Shown: positions 9,627 to 19,236, counted from the stretch's first letter. The stretch: DNA of 64,000 nt from Duganella sp. SG902 (GCF_013376005.1 NZ_JABMJK010000004.1:248001-312000), one strand, 5' to 3'. The notes: a model not told the origin generated them from the sequence alone. Program-made: numbers and translations.

Positions 9627-10565
9627 CTATTTCTGCGCCAGCGCCTTGGCGGCGGCGGCCACCTGGTCGCGTAGCCACTTGTGTTCCGGCGCCTGATGCA
9701 CGCGCTCGTGCCACAACTGATAGAAGCGCATCGGCGGGAACTTCACCGGCACCGCATAGGTTTTCAGCGGCATCTGCTTTTCGTAGTGGCGTACGAACTG
9801 GCTGCCGGTGGTCAGCACCAGGTCGGTCTGCGCCAGCATGTTCGGGATCAGGCCGAAGTAGGCCGATTCCACCATCACGTTGCGCTGCAGGCCCTGGCGC
9901 TCCAGGTAGTCGTCGATCACGCCATGGTAGCCGGGCAGGATCTGGGTCGGCGCCACGTGCGGCAGCGTGAGGTAGTCGTCCATCGTCATCTTGTCGCTGG
10001 CGGTGCGCAGCGCATACGGGCAGTCGGCGCGCATCACGCAGATGATGGGGTCCTCGAACAGCTTGGACATGTGGAGGTGCTCGGGCGGCTCGTCCCAGTT
10101 GGCGATGACCAGGTCCATGTCGCCATCCGACAGCAGGCGCACGTAGTCCACGCCCGGCCCGAGGCCGTGGATTTTCACGCGGCTGTTGGGCGAACCACGG
10201 CGCAGCAGCGCAACGAGATTCGGCAGGAACTGGCTGTCCAGGTAATCCGGTGCCGCCACGTGGAACGTGCGCGCTTCCTCCTGTGGCACGAAAGGTGCCT
10301 TCTTCAGGAACAGGTTCTCGGTTTCGTCCAGGATGCGCTTTGCTGGTGCAAGCAGGCTTTCTCCATGCTGGGTCGGCACCATGCCGCGCGCGCCGCGCAC
10401 CAAAAGTGGATCGCCGGTCAGCTCGCGCAGCTTGCGCAGCGAGGCCGAGATCGAGGGCTGCGGTTGATTCAGCTTGAGGGCGACGCGGGAGACGTTTTTC
10501 TCGACCAGCAGCAGGTAGAGAATACGGATCAGGTGGAGGTCCAGGTGTTGCGGCAAAGCGGACAT
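9627..10565 (-). CDS. LysR-family regulator, probably of urate catabolism
   Basis: The 312-residue protein has an N-terminal winged helix (about 8-65, ILYLLLVEKNVSRVALKLN then QPSISASLRKLRELTGD) and a LysR substrate-binding domain (about 95-300). It is divergent from puuD and directly upstream of uraD-allC, which is the usual place for a pathway-specific LysR. The inducer is likely urate or a breakdown product, but nothing in the sequence proves it. The intergenic stretch 10566-10682 holds the probable shared operator. Confidence 0.9.
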   Translation of the reverse strand: MSALPQHLDLHLIRILYLLLVEKNVSRVALKLNQPQPSISASLRKLRELTGDPLLVRGARGMVPTQHGESLLAPAKRILDETENLFLKKAPFVPQEEARTFHVAAPDYLDSQFLPNLVALLRRGSPNSRVKIHGLGPGVDYVRLLSDGDMDLVIANWDEPPEHLHMSKLFEDPIICVMRADCPYALRTASDKMTMDDYLTLPHVAPTQILPGYHGVIDDYLERQGLQRNVMVESAYFGLIPNMLAQTDLVLTTGSQFVRHYEKQMPLKTYAVPVKFPPMRFYQLWHERVHQAPEHKWLRDQVAAAAKALAQK

Positions 10566-10682
10566 GAGAGCGATTGTTTTATACGGGATTGAATATGTCT
10601 AATATACTCCAATGTTCATGTGGCAGGAATCAAATCCGTTTATCTTCTGTAAATTAGCCACATCTTTGACCTAGCAAACTAC
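10566..10682. promoter_or_regulatory. divergent promoter region between LysR gene and puuD
   Basis: This 117-base gap is AT-rich compared with its flanks and holds several TA-rich steps (TTATACGGG, AATATGTCTAATATA) compatible with T-N11-A LysR sites. I cannot pick out one convincing -35/-10 pair. Its role is inferred from the divergent layout. Confidence 0.35.
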
Positions 10683-11891
10683 ATGGAATACCTGATCCCG
10701 TATGGCCTCGAATGGGCCAACCTCCTCGTGCGCTGGCTGCACATCATCACAGGCATCGCCTGGATCGGCGCCTCGTTCTATTTTGTGTGGCTGGATAATT
10801 CGATCCGTCCGCCGGCGCCGGGATCGGAGCTGGCGAAGAAGGGCGTGTCGGGCGAGCTGTGGGCGGTGCATGGCGGCGGCTTCTATAACCCGCAAAAATA
10901 CCTGGTGGCGCCGGCCGAGCTGCCGAAGGAGCTGCACTGGTTTAAATGGGAGGCTTATTCCACCTGGCTGTCCGGCATCGCGCTGCTGACCATCGCCTAC
11001 TACTTCAACGCGCAAGCGATGATGATCGATAAATCGGTGGCGGATCTGAGCAGCCTGCAAGCGGTCGGCATCGGCGTCGGCACGCTGGTTGTCGGCTGGA
11101 CGGTGTACGACCTGCTGTGCCGCTCCCCGCTGGGCAAGCACGATGCGGCGTTCGGCGTGGTGATCTTCGCGCTGATCACCGCCGCCGCGTATGGGCTTAC
11201 CCATGTGCTGAGCGGCCGCGCCGCCTACATCCACGTGGGCGCCTTGATCGGCACCATCATGGTCGGCAATGTGCTGATGCTGATCATTCCCGGCCAGCGC
11301 AAGATGGTGGAGGCCATGTCGGCCGGGCGCATGCCGGACCCGGTGCACGGCCAGAAGGCCAAGCAGCGCAGCGTCCACAATAACTACTTCACGCTGCCGG
11401 TGCTGTTCATCATGATCAGCAACCATTACGCGATGACTTACCGGAACGAGCACGCGTGGCTGGTGCTGGCCTTCATCATGGCCGCCGGCGTGTTCATTCG
11501 CCACTTCTTCAACCTGCGCCACAAGGGCCGCGTGGAATTGCGCTATCCGGCCATCGGCGTGGCGCTGCTGGCCGCCGTGGCGGTGGCGATCGCGCCGGCC
11601 AAGCCGGTGGCGACAGCGCCCGCGGCCGATCCGGCGGCGGCATTCGCCAAGGTGAAAGCGGTGATCGACGCGCGCTGCCTGGCCTGCCACGCCGCGCATC
11701 CAACCCAGCCTGGCTTCGCGGCGGCGCCGCTGGGCGTGGCCTTCGACACGGCGGACCAGGTCCACCAGAACGCCGAGAAAATCTACAAGCAGGTGGTGCA
11801 GACCAAGGCCATGCCGCTGGCTAACCTGACCAATATGACCGAGGCCGAGCGCGCGCAGATCGCCGCCTGGTACGAATCCGGCGCAAAATGA
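10683..11891 (+). CDS. puuD: membrane urate hydroxylase PuuD with C-terminal cytochrome c domain
   Basis: The 402-residue protein matches PuuD, the membrane urate oxidase of proteobacteria. About eight hydrophobic segments start with WANLLVRWLHIITGIAWIGA, and the PuuD signature region VWLDNSIRPP follows. After the last membrane segment (about residue 300) an Ala/Pro-rich linker leads to a c-type heme domain with CLACH at residues 332-336, facing the periplasm and passing electrons to the respiratory chain. It converts urate to 5-hydroxyisourate without making H2O2. The start ATG lacks a strong Shine-Dalgarno. It is followed 10 bases later by an M20 peptidase gene, probably in one operon. Confidence 0.94.
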   Translation: MEYLIPYGLEWANLLVRWLHIITGIAWIGASFYFVWLDNSIRPPAPGSELAKKGVSGELWAVHGGGFYNPQKYLVAPAELPKELHWFKWEAYSTWLSGIALLTIAYYFNAQAMMIDKSVADLSSLQAVGIGVGTLVVGWTVYDLLCRSPLGKHDAAFGVVIFALITAAAYGLTHVLSGRAAYIHVGALIGTIMVGNVLMLIIPGQRKMVEAMSAGRMPDPVHGQKAKQRSVHNNYFTLPVLFIMISNHYAMTYRNEHAWLVLAFIMAAGVFIRHFFNLRHKGRVELRYPAIGVALLAAVAVAIAPAKPVATAPAADPAAAFAKVKAVIDARCLACHAAHPTQPGFAAAPLGVAFDTADQVHQNAEKIYKQVVQTKAMPLANLTNMTEAERAQIAAWYESGAK

Positions 11892-11901
11892 AGGAACAGA
11901 A

Positions 11902-13134
11902 ATGAGCACAGTAAAAGTACAACTGGCGCAATGGATCGACGAGCACTTCGACGAGGAAGTCGGCGTGCTGCAGCAACTGCTGCGCGTGCCCACCGATACC
12001 CCGCCCGGCAACAACGCGCCGCATGCGGACGTGGTGGCCGACCTGGTGCAAGGCTACGGCTGGACCGCCGAGAAGCACGCCGTGCCAGAGCGGACGGTGC
12101 GCGATTACGGCATGGAGAGCATCACCAACCTGATCGTGCGCCGTCCTTACGCGGCGGGCGGTCCGACGGTTGCGCTCAACGCGCACGGCGACGTGGTGCC
12201 GCCGGGCGACAACTGGACCTATCCGCCTTACGGCGGCGTGGTCGATAACGGTTTTATCTACGGCCGCGCGGCGGCGGTATCGAAGTGCGACTTCGCCACC
12301 TACATTTTCGCGGTGCGCGCGCTGGAGGCGCTGGGCGTGCCGCTCAAGGGCGGACTGGAACTGCACTTCACCTATGACGAGGAATTTGGCGGCCTGCTCG
12401 GGCCGGGCTGGCTGCTGGAGCAAAAGCTGACCAAGCCGGATTATGTGATCGCGGCGGGCTTCAGCTACAACATCGTCACCGCGCACAACGCCTGTCTGCA
12501 GCTGGAGATCACGGTGCACGGCAAGTCGGGACACGGCGCCATGCCGGAGACCGGCCACGACGCCTTGCAGGCGGCCACGCGCATCCTGAACGCGATCTAC
12601 GGCCAGCTGCCGGAACTGAAAAAGATTAAATCCAGGATCGCCGGCATCGATTCTCCAACCATGCTGGTGGGCCGCATCGACGGCGGCACCAACACCAACG
12701 TGGTGCCGGGTAAAGTGGTCATGAAAATGGACCGCCGCATGATACCGGAAGAGGATCCGGTGGAGGTGGAAGCGCAGGTGCGGGCGCTGATCGAGGACGC
12801 GGTGCGGGGTGTGCCCGGCATCACGCTGGAAATCAGGCGCCTGTTGCTGTCGCACGCGCTGCGCGAGCGTCCCGGCACCGAGAAGCTGGTCGCCAGCATT
12901 CAGCAGAACGCCCAGACCTTCATCGGCGAGACGATCCCGGCGCAAGGCACGCCGCTGTATGCGGACGCGCGCCTGTACGGCGAGCATGGCATCCCGGCGG
13001 TGCTGTACGGCGCCGGCCCGCGCACCGTGCCCGAGTCCAACGCCAAGAAGGCCGATGAACGCCTTAACCTGGAAGATCTGCGCAAGGCGACGAAGGTGGT
13101 AGCATGCACCTTGTTCGACTTCCTTGGAGCGTGA
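11902..13134 (+). CDS. M20-family metallohydrolase
   Basis: This 410-residue dinuclear-zinc hydrolase has the M20 ligands NAHGDVVPPGDNW, the acidic pair in FTYDEEFGG, and the dimerisation-domain motif VHGKSGHGAMPETG. The segment after the first ligands reads GRAAAVSKCDFATY. It belongs to the ArgE/DapE-like branch, not the carbamoyl-hydrolase branch of the two other M20 proteins here. The location between puuD and a thioesterase gene suggests a part in nucleobase or amino-acid salvage, but the substrate is unknown. A GAAGGAA ribosome binding site lies upstream. Confidence 0.85.
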   Translation: MSTVKVQLAQWIDEHFDEEVGVLQQLLRVPTDTPPGNNAPHADVVADLVQGYGWTAEKHAVPERTVRDYGMESITNLIVRRPYAAGGPTVALNAHGDVVPPGDNWTYPPYGGVVDNGFIYGRAAAVSKCDFATYIFAVRALEALGVPLKGGLELHFTYDEEFGGLLGPGWLLEQKLTKPDYVIAAGFSYNIVTAHNACLQLEITVHGKSGHGAMPETGHDALQAATRILNAIYGQLPELKKIKSRIAGIDSPTMLVGRIDGGTNTNVVPGKVVMKMDRRMIPEEDPVEVEAQVRALIEDAVRGVPGITLEIRRLLLSHALRERPGTEKLVASIQQNAQTFIGETIPAQGTPLYADARLYGEHGIPAVLYGAGPRTVPESNAKKADERLNLEDLRKATKVVACTLFDFLGA

Positions 13135-13135
13135 C

Positions 13136-13585
13136 ATGTTCTCGAAAAAGCTGATGGCCGGCTGGGGCGATATGGACTTCAACAGCCATATGCGCAATAC
13201 CGCGTTTCTCGATAAAGCCGGCGACGTGCGCATGCTGTTCCTGTCCGAGCATGGCTTCCCCATGAGTGAATTCATGCGCCTGAATATCGGCCCGGTGGTG
13301 ATGAAGGACGAAATCGGCTACGTCAAGGAAGTGCTGCTGCTGGAGGAAATCACTGTCACCCTGTCGCTGGCCGGACTGGCGGAAGACGGCAGCCGCTGGA
13401 TCCTGCGCTCGGACATCATCCGCCCGGACGGCAAGCTGGCCGCGCGCGTGAACAGCACCGGCGGCTGGCTGGACCTGGGCGCGCGCAAGCTGATCGCGCC
13501 GCCGCCGGCATTGATGGCGACCTGGCAGATACTGGAAAAGACCGACGACTTCCAGCAGCTGCCGTCCAGCGTCAAGGTGAAGTAA
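13136..13585 (+). CDS. hot-dog fold acyl-CoA thioesterase-like protein
   Basis: The 149-residue protein contains WGDMDFNSHMRNTAFLD, the N-terminal signature of 4-hydroxybenzoyl-CoA thioesterase/YbgC-type hot-dog proteins, where the Asp is catalytic. The ATG at 13136 follows the previous stop by one base and has GGAG six bases upstream, so it is co-translated with the M20 gene. Substrate unknown. Its 3' end overlaps the convergent binding-protein gene by 14 bases. Confidence 0.83.
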   Translation: MFSKKLMAGWGDMDFNSHMRNTAFLDKAGDVRMLFLSEHGFPMSEFMRLNIGPVVMKDEIGYVKEVLLLEEITVTLSLAGLAEDGSRWILRSDIIRPDGKLAARVNSTGGWLDLGARKLIAPPPALMATWQILEKTDDFQQLPSSVKVK

Positions 13586-14309
13586 AGTACTTTTTCTGCA
13601 GCCTGGCCTTGAGGCCCTGCGCATTCAGCCGCCTGACCGCTTCCGTGATGGATGGCGCCAGCGCGGCGTAGTCCTTGCCGAGGTAGATGTAGAGATGGAG
13701 CTCGTCCAGCGGCCGGCTGAGGCTTCCCTGTGGCAGCAGCGCCCTGGAATCGGGGCCGAGGGCGCCGTCGTCGAACACGCAAGCCTGATCGCGCCCGTTC
13801 AGCACCATCTGCAAGCAGGCCTGCACGGTTTGCACATCATGCGCTTGTACGCCCGGCTGCAAGGCCTCCAGTTTTTTCTGATAGTAGTAGACTCCGCGCT
13901 GGTAGCTGACGGTGCGCGCCCTGGCTGGCAGCGCATGCCAGCTGCTGACCTGCGGCTGGCCGGCCCGCGTGAACGCATAGCTGCGCAGCGTGATGAAGGA
14001 CTCTTCCACGCGCCGGTATTCCGGGTGTTTGTCGTGGTATTCGCGCACCCGTCCCAGTTCGCCGACAATGCTGCCGTCGGCCAGCATGGCGGCGCCGCGC
14101 CGGCCGGGCAGGCTTTGCAACTGGCAGCGCTGACGGATCTCGGCGCACAGGGATTGCAGATACTCGTTGTTGTAGGCGTAGGCGAAGGAGCTGGGATCGT
14201 GGGTGGTGCCGAAGATCAGTGTGTCTGGGCCCTGCGCCAGGACCGGGGCCGGTCCGGGCAGTGCAAGGGCAAAGGCTAGGGCCAACAATATGCGCCGCCG
14301 CTGGGGCAT
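13572..14309 (-). CDS. periplasmic substrate-binding (SBP_bac_3-like) protein
   Basis: The 245-residue protein has a signal peptide (basic MPQRRR, hydrophobic stretch, cleavage after PVLA) and a fold-level resemblance to solute-binding proteins of family 3 (polar amino acids). The end VRRLNAQGLKARLQKKYF is typical of that family. There is no permease or ATPase beside it, so it is an orphan binding or sensing protein. The ligand is unknown. It is divergent from pqiA. Confidence 0.75.
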   Translation of the reverse strand: MPQRRRILLALAFALALPGPAPVLAQGPDTLIFGTTHDPSSFAYAYNNEYLQSLCAEIRQRCQLQSLPGRRGAAMLADGSIVGELGRVREYHDKHPEYRRVEESFITLRSYAFTRAGQPQVSSWHALPARARTVSYQRGVYYYQKKLEALQPGVQAHDVQTVQACLQMVLNGRDQACVFDDGALGPDSRALLPQGSLSRPLDELHLYIYLGKDYAALAPSITEAVRRLNAQGLKARLQKKYFTSP

Positions 14310-14368
14310 AGGCTGTCTCCTGGTTGAAATCGTGCTCCATGATAGCCGAACCGGCTTTGCCGTATTAT

Positions 14369-15667
14369 ATGGCTCATTCCCGCTATAACGGTCACCCTGT
14401 GCATCGATACGACTTAATCAGCTGCCACGATTGCGGCGTGTTGCATCAACGCCGCCCGCTGCGCCCGCGCGAAAAGGCGCGCTGCGTGCGTTGCCGCTCG
14501 GTCCTGTATCGCGGCATCCATTCCGACGCCAGCCGCATGGCCGCCATCACGCTGGCGGCGGTGTTCACCTTCCTGATCGCGCAGTTTTTCCCCATCGTCG
14601 AGCTGGAGGTGGGCGGTTACAGCAGCAGCGCCACGCTGTTGGGCGCCATCCGTGTGCTGTGGATGGAAAAGATGCAGCTGGTGGCGGCGACCGTGTTCGT
14701 GTTCACCATCCTGCTGCCGGCGGTGGAACTGGGCTCGCTGTTGTACGTGACCCTGTCCTTGCGTGGCGGCCAGCGGCCGCCTGGCTTTGATCATCTGCTG
14801 CGCGCGGTCGGCCTGGCGCGGCGTTGGGGCATGACCGAGGTGCTGATGATCGGCATCCTGATTACGATCGTGAAGATGACCAGCCTCGCACAGGTGGTGG
14901 TCCAACCCGGCCTGTTCGCCTTCGGCGCGCTGACGCTGATGCTGGCGGTGGTGGTGTCGTTCGATCCGAAGATATTGTGGAATATCGGCGAACACCTGCC
15001 CGGACCGCGCCGCGTGGCGCAAAAGACCTTTCATTATGCGGCGCTGGCCAAGGGCGCGCCGCTGCTGGCCTGCCACAGCTGCGGACTGGTGGAGTCGCTC
15101 AGGTACACGGTGCGGCACCAGTACTGCGCCCGTTGTGGCGCGCGCCTGCATCGCCGCCATCCTGACAGTGTCGGGCGCACCTGGGCGTTCCTGCTGGCGG
15201 CGGCCATTCTGTATATCCCGGCCAACCTGCTGCCGGTGATGTACACGCACTCGCTGTTCGGCAAGGAGGACGACACCATCATCAGCGGCGTGGTCTACTT
15301 CTGGACCAGCGGTTCGCCGGCGCTGGCGGCGATCATTTTCATTGCCAGCATCGTGGTGCCGGTGCTGAAGCTGGCGGCGCTGGCCCTGCTGGCGTGGACC
15401 GCGCAGCGGCGCTCGCGCTGGCGGCCGATGCAGCGCACGGTGTTGTATCGCATCGTGGAGTTTGTCGGCCGCTGGTCGATGCTCGATATTTTCGTCATCA
15501 CGCTGACGGTGGCGCTGGTGCGCTTCCAGTCGCTGGCGGTGATCACGGCCGGTCCCGGCGCGCTGGCGTTTTGCGCGGTGGTGGTGCTGACCATGATCGC
15601 GTCTATGCAATTCGATCCCCGCCTGATCTGGGATCCCATCGATACACATGGAGAGAAGCATGTCTGA
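14369..15667 (+). CDS. pqiA: intermembrane transport protein PqiA (two-domain)
   Basis: The 432-residue inner-membrane protein has two PqiA repeats, each a small zinc-ribbon followed by four membrane helices. The first ribbon uses Cys19, Cys22, Cys39 and Cys42 (CHDCG ... CVRC); the second reads CHSCG ... YCARCG. PqiA is the membrane partner of the MCE protein PqiB in lipid transport between the two membranes. I start at ATG 14369; an upstream TTG at 14324 and a GTG at 14399 are alternatives. Its stop overlaps the pqiB start by eight bases. Confidence 0.92.
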   Translation: MAHSRYNGHPVHRYDLISCHDCGVLHQRRPLRPREKARCVRCRSVLYRGIHSDASRMAAITLAAVFTFLIAQFFPIVELEVGGYSSSATLLGAIRVLWMEKMQLVAATVFVFTILLPAVELGSLLYVTLSLRGGQRPPGFDHLLRAVGLARRWGMTEVLMIGILITIVKMTSLAQVVVQPGLFAFGALTLMLAVVVSFDPKILWNIGEHLPGPRRVAQKTFHYAALAKGAPLLACHSCGLVESLRYTVRHQYCARCGARLHRRHPDSVGRTWAFLLAAAILYIPANLLPVMYTHSLFGKEDDTIISGVVYFWTSGSPALAAIIFIASIVVPVLKLAALALLAWTAQRRSRWRPMQRTVLYRIVEFVGRWSMLDIFVITLTVALVRFQSLAVITAGPGALAFCAVVVLTMIASMQFDPRLIWDPIDTHGEKHV

Positions 15668-17282
15668 AAACGAGAGCGGCGCTCCGCCGCTACCGGAGCC
15701 GAACGTGGAAAAAGCCAGCCGCTGGCTGCCGTCGCTGGTGTGGCTGATTCCCCTGCTGGCGGCGGTGATCGGCCTGACGCTGGTGGTCAAGTCGGTGCTG
15801 GATCAGGGACCGACTGTGGTCGTCAGCTTCCGCAGCGCGGATGGACTGGAACCGGGCAAGACCAAGGTGAAATACAAGGACGTGGACATAGGCCTGGTGC
15901 GCTCCATCTCGCTGGCCAAGGATTTGTCGCGCGTGCTGGTCACCATCGACATGAGCAAGGAGGCCAAGCGCTTCACGGCGGCCGATACGCGCTTCTGGGT
16001 GGTCAAGCCGCGTATCGGAGCGAGCGGGGTGTCGGGCCTGAACACGCTGCTGTCCGGCTCCTACATCGGGGTTGACGCGGGCAAGTCGGAAGAGACCAGG
16101 ACCGATTTCACGGGCCTGGAGAAGCCGCCGCAGGTGACCCGCGACGAGAAAGGCACGATCTATACGCTGCACAGCGACACGCTGGGTTCCCTCGATGTAG
16201 GTTCGCCGATTTTTTATCGCCGCATACAGGTGGGGCAGGTCACCGGGTTCGATCTGGAGGATAAGGGGCGCGGTGTGCGGATCTCGGTGTTTGTCAGCGC
16301 GCCGTATGACCAGTACGTGGGCAAGAACACGCGCTGGTGGCATGCCAGCGGGGTCGATGCGCGCTTCGACTCCAGCGGCTTCAAGCTGAACACGCAGTCG
16401 CTGGCGGCCTTGCTGGTGGGCGGGATCGCGTTTGAATCGGTGAGTGGGCAGAAGCCCGCCTCAGTGGCGCCGGCGGGCGCCGAGTTCGCGCTGGCGGCCG
16501 ATCAGAGCAGCGCGATGCGCGAGCCGGATGGCGTGCCGATCACCACTGTGCTGTATTTCGACCAGTCCCTGCGCGGCTTGTCGGCCGGGGCGCCGGTTGA
16601 TTTCCGCGGCATCGTGATGGGCGAGGTGCGCTCGGTCGGCGTGGAGTTTGATCCGGTGAAGAAGAACTTCCGCATGCCGGTGACGGTGGACATGTATCCG
16701 GCGCGCCTGGGCCGCAGCTTTGCCCAGACCATCGCCAACGATCAGGAACGCAATGCGGGGCCACAGTTGCTGGAACGCCTGGTGGCGCGCGGCTTGCGCG
16801 GACAGCTGCGGACGGGGAATCTGCTGACCGGCCAGTTGTACGTGGCGCTGGACTTCTTCCCGAACGCGGCGCCGGCCAAGGTGGACCTGTCGGCGGAAGT
16901 ACCGGAGGTGCCGACGGTGCCAAACAGCCTGGATGAATTGCAGACGCAGATTTCCAGCATCGCGCGCAAGCTGGACAAAGTGCCGTTCGATGAAATCGGC
17001 AGGAATCTGCGTGACACCTTGAAGAGCGCCGATGTGTTGATGAAGCAGCTGGACGCGCAGGTGGTGCCGGAGATGAAAGGCACACTGGCCGCCGCGCGCA
17101 AGACCTTCAACGAGGCGGACCAGCTGTTGCAGAAAGACTCGCCGGTGCAGTCGGATCTGCGCGAGGCATTGCAGCAGTTGACGCAGACCTTGCAGTCGTT
17201 GAATGCGCTGTCGGATTATCTGGAGCGTCACCCGGAATCGCTGATACGTGGCAAGCAGGAGAAAAAAGGAGAGCGGAAATGA
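15660..17282 (+). CDS. pqiB: intermembrane transport protein PqiB (MCE domains)
   Basis: The 540-residue protein has one N-terminal membrane anchor (about residues 22-47, LPSLVWLIPLLAAVIGLTLV) and then three MCE/MlaD domains at about 50-145, 165-270 and 290-400. A C-terminal coiled-coil helix (about 425-525) in E. coli PqiB forms a needle across the periplasm. The family uses stacked MCE hexamers as a lipid channel. The start at 15660 overlaps the pqiA stop. The length agrees with E. coli PqiB (about 546). Confidence 0.93.
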   Translation: MSENESGAPPLPEPNVEKASRWLPSLVWLIPLLAAVIGLTLVVKSVLDQGPTVVVSFRSADGLEPGKTKVKYKDVDIGLVRSISLAKDLSRVLVTIDMSKEAKRFTAADTRFWVVKPRIGASGVSGLNTLLSGSYIGVDAGKSEETRTDFTGLEKPPQVTRDEKGTIYTLHSDTLGSLDVGSPIFYRRIQVGQVTGFDLEDKGRGVRISVFVSAPYDQYVGKNTRWWHASGVDARFDSSGFKLNTQSLAALLVGGIAFESVSGQKPASVAPAGAEFALAADQSSAMREPDGVPITTVLYFDQSLRGLSAGAPVDFRGIVMGEVRSVGVEFDPVKKNFRMPVTVDMYPARLGRSFAQTIANDQERNAGPQLLERLVARGLRGQLRTGNLLTGQLYVALDFFPNAAPAKVDLSAEVPEVPTVPNSLDELQTQISSIARKLDKVPFDEIGRNLRDTLKSADVLMKQLDAQVVPEMKGTLAAARKTFNEADQLLQKDSPVQSDLREALQQLTQTLQSLNALSDYLERHPESLIRGKQEKKGERK

Positions 17283-17923
17283 TGCGTGATCGTGTGGGCC
17301 TGCGAGGTGGCGCGGTGTGGTGGACGATGGTGGCGCTGGCCGCGCTGAGCGGGTGCGCGAGCGCGCCGCCAGAGCGCTTCTATAGCCTCAGCGCGGGGAT
17401 GGGCGGCCCGGCGGCCGCGGCCGGCGAGACGGCGAAGACCACGCAGGCGGCGCCGGCGTACTACATCGAGCTGCCGGCGGTGACGGTGCCGCAGCAGGTG
17501 GCGCGCAACCAGCTGGTGGTCACCACCGGTGCGGGGCGGGTGGATCTGCTGGAGCAGGAGCGCTGGGTTTCGCCGCCGGCGGCGGAGATCGGTCAAGCCC
17601 TGTCGCTGACCATTTCCGGAGAGCTGGGCACCATCGACGTGTTCCGCACGCCCACGCCGGACAAGGCGCCGGTCTACCGCATCAGCGCCAACGTGCAGCG
17701 CTTTGAGTCCGCGCCGGGACAGTACGCCTTGATTGACGTGGTGTGGAGCGTGCGCCTGGTCGGCGGCACGCACGTGCTGACCTGCCGCAGCCTGGCGCAG
17801 GAGACGGTGGGCGCCGGCTACGACGAGTTGGTGGCCGGCCATCGCCGCGCCGTGGTGCGCATCGGCGCGGATATCTCCAGGGCCGTGCGCGGGCTGGCGG
17901 CGGGCGCACAGCCTTCTTGCTAG
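17279..17923 (+). CDS. pqiC: outer-membrane lipoprotein PqiC
   Basis: The 214-residue protein has a lipoprotein signal with lipobox LSGC (Cys26) and the ABC-type transport auxiliary (PqiC/YmbA) domain. It tethers PqiB to the outer membrane. It overlaps the pqiB stop by four bases (ATGA), completing the pqiABC operon. It ends tail-to-tail with the DUF971 gene, sharing four bases (CTAG). Confidence 0.9.
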   Translation: MMRDRVGLRGGAVWWTMVALAALSGCASAPPERFYSLSAGMGGPAAAAGETAKTTQAAPAYYIELPAVTVPQQVARNQLVVTTGAGRVDLLEQERWVSPPAAEIGQALSLTISGELGTIDVFRTPTPDKAPVYRISANVQRFESAPGQYALIDVVWSVRLVGGTHVLTCRSLAQETVGAGYDELVAGHRRAVVRIGADISRAVRGLAAGAQPSC

Positions 17924-18219
17924 GCCAGTTCGCGCAGGTACGGCCACGGATAGATGCCGCGTTCGTGGCCATCGCTGAAGACCAGCTGTACGCCGTAGAC
18001 ACCGATCTGGCGGATATCGTCTATGCGCACGTCGGCGCCCGGCGCGGTTGGGGCGAGTTGCATGGCGCCGGTCAGCAGACGGTTGGATTGGCACACGGTG
18101 CATTTGCACTGCGCGCGCAACGTGGCGTGCGGCAGTTGCTGCGCCGAGCCGTCATCCCAGACGATATCCAGCACACGGCTCTGGCGGTTGTTGACGATTT
18201 CCCGCGGATAGTCGCTCAT
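17920..18219 (-). CDS. DUF971 (GBBH-like N-terminal) domain protein
   Basis: The 99-residue protein is a stand-alone DUF971 domain: RLL/DIVWDDG start, LRAQCKCTVC with closely spaced cysteines, and a terminal YGVQLVFSDGHERGIYPWPYL. DUF971 is also found at the C terminus of Mrp/ApbC iron-sulfur carriers and at the N terminus of gamma-butyrobetaine hydroxylases, where it binds metal. It is the last gene of the eight-gene operon and overlaps the HEAT gene by four bases. A role in maturing the ferredoxin or flavoprotein is inference only. Confidence 0.88.
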   Translation of the reverse strand: MSDYPREIVNNRQSRVLDIVWDDGSAQQLPHATLRAQCKCTVCQSNRLLTGAMQLAPTAPGADVRIDDIRQIGVYGVQLVFSDGHERGIYPWPYLRELA

Positions 18220-19229
18220 CGTTGCGCCCCCTGGATCTGTGTGAGCGCGAGGCGCGCGGATTTGCGGACTTCGGGATCGCTGTCATCGGCGGCCACGGTC
18301 AGCGTGGGGATGGCGGCGGCGTCGCCCAATTCGCCCAGCGCCAATGCGGATTCCTTGCGCAGGTTGCTGATGGAGTGGGAAAGCGCGGCCATCAGCGCTT
18401 CCAGTGCCGGCGCGTGGCGCAGGCGCCCCAGACTGCGGGCGGCGCGCAGGCGCACCTGCCAGTAGGCGTCCTCCAGGGAAGCGATCAGCGCGGCGCCGGC
18501 CTGCTGCGCGCCGGCCGGGGACAGGGCGAGTTTACCGAGGGTGGTCGCGGCTTCCTCGCGAACCTGCCAGGCGCTGTCGCGCAGGCCGTCAAGCAGTGCG
18601 GCGAGGGCGGACCAGGCGTGGCCGCCGCCGGCGCCGTCCGGCGGGCCGCTGGTGGCGTAGCCGAGGGCGCCGACCGCCGCGCGGCGGACGTCGGCGTCGG
18701 CGTCGTGGCTCACGAGACGGGTGAGGGCGGGCAGGGCTTCCGGCTGTTTCAGGTAGCCAAGCACGGCGACGGCCTCGCGGCGAACGCCGGCGTCGGTGTC
18801 GTTCAGCGCCGCCAGCGCCGGTGCGTAGCTGCCGGGCGCGCGCAGCTCGCGCACCGCTCGCAGCACGGCGATCCGCACGAAGGCATCCCGATGCGCCGCA
18901 TGCGGCAGCAGCACGGCCGCCGATGCCGGCTGCTTCAACTCACTCAGCGTGTGCGCCGCCGCTTCCCGCACCTCGTCATCCTCGTCGGTCAGCAGCGTGA
19001 CCAGTCCCGCCACGCCTTCCAGGCTTTCGAACGCCTCCAGCGCCCGCGCGGCTTCGGCGCGCACGGCGGCGTCGGCGTCCCGCAGCGCGGCGACCAACAA
19101 AGGCGCGTGTTCATCGCCGTCGCGGTCCGCGAGATCGAGAACGGCGATACGGCGCACCGCGCCATCCGCATGCTGCAAGCGTTCCCGGAACGCGGCCAAT
19201 TCGGCATCTTCTTCAAAAATAGTGCTCAT
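18216..19229 (-). CDS. HEAT-repeat protein of the AprA-like/ABC operon
   Basis: The 337-residue protein consists almost wholly of HEAT repeats (about eight, ~31 residues each, for example DADAAVRAEAARALEAFES and DDEVREAAAHTLSELKQP). There is no signal peptide, so it is cytoplasmic. HEAT solenoids hold protein partners; phycobilisome-lyase-like HEAT proteins are relatives. The start at 19229 (MSTIFEE) is seven bases after the ATPase stop. Its conserved place in this operon suggests a scaffold or assembly factor for the flavoprotein/ferredoxin pair, which is inference. Confidence 0.88.
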   Translation of the reverse strand: MSTIFEEDAELAAFRERLQHADGAVRRIAVLDLADRDGDEHAPLLVAALRDADAAVRAEAARALEAFESLEGVAGLVTLLTDEDDEVREAAAHTLSELKQPASAAVLLPHAAHRDAFVRIAVLRAVRELRAPGSYAPALAALNDTDAGVRREAVAVLGYLKQPEALPALTRLVSHDADADVRRAAVGALGYATSGPPDGAGGGHAWSALAALLDGLRDSAWQVREEAATTLGKLALSPAGAQQAGAALIASLEDAYWQVRLRAARSLGRLRHAPALEALMAALSHSISNLRKESALALGELGDAAAIPTLTVAADDSDPEVRKSARLALTQIQGAQR

Positions 19230-19236
19230 GCTTTCC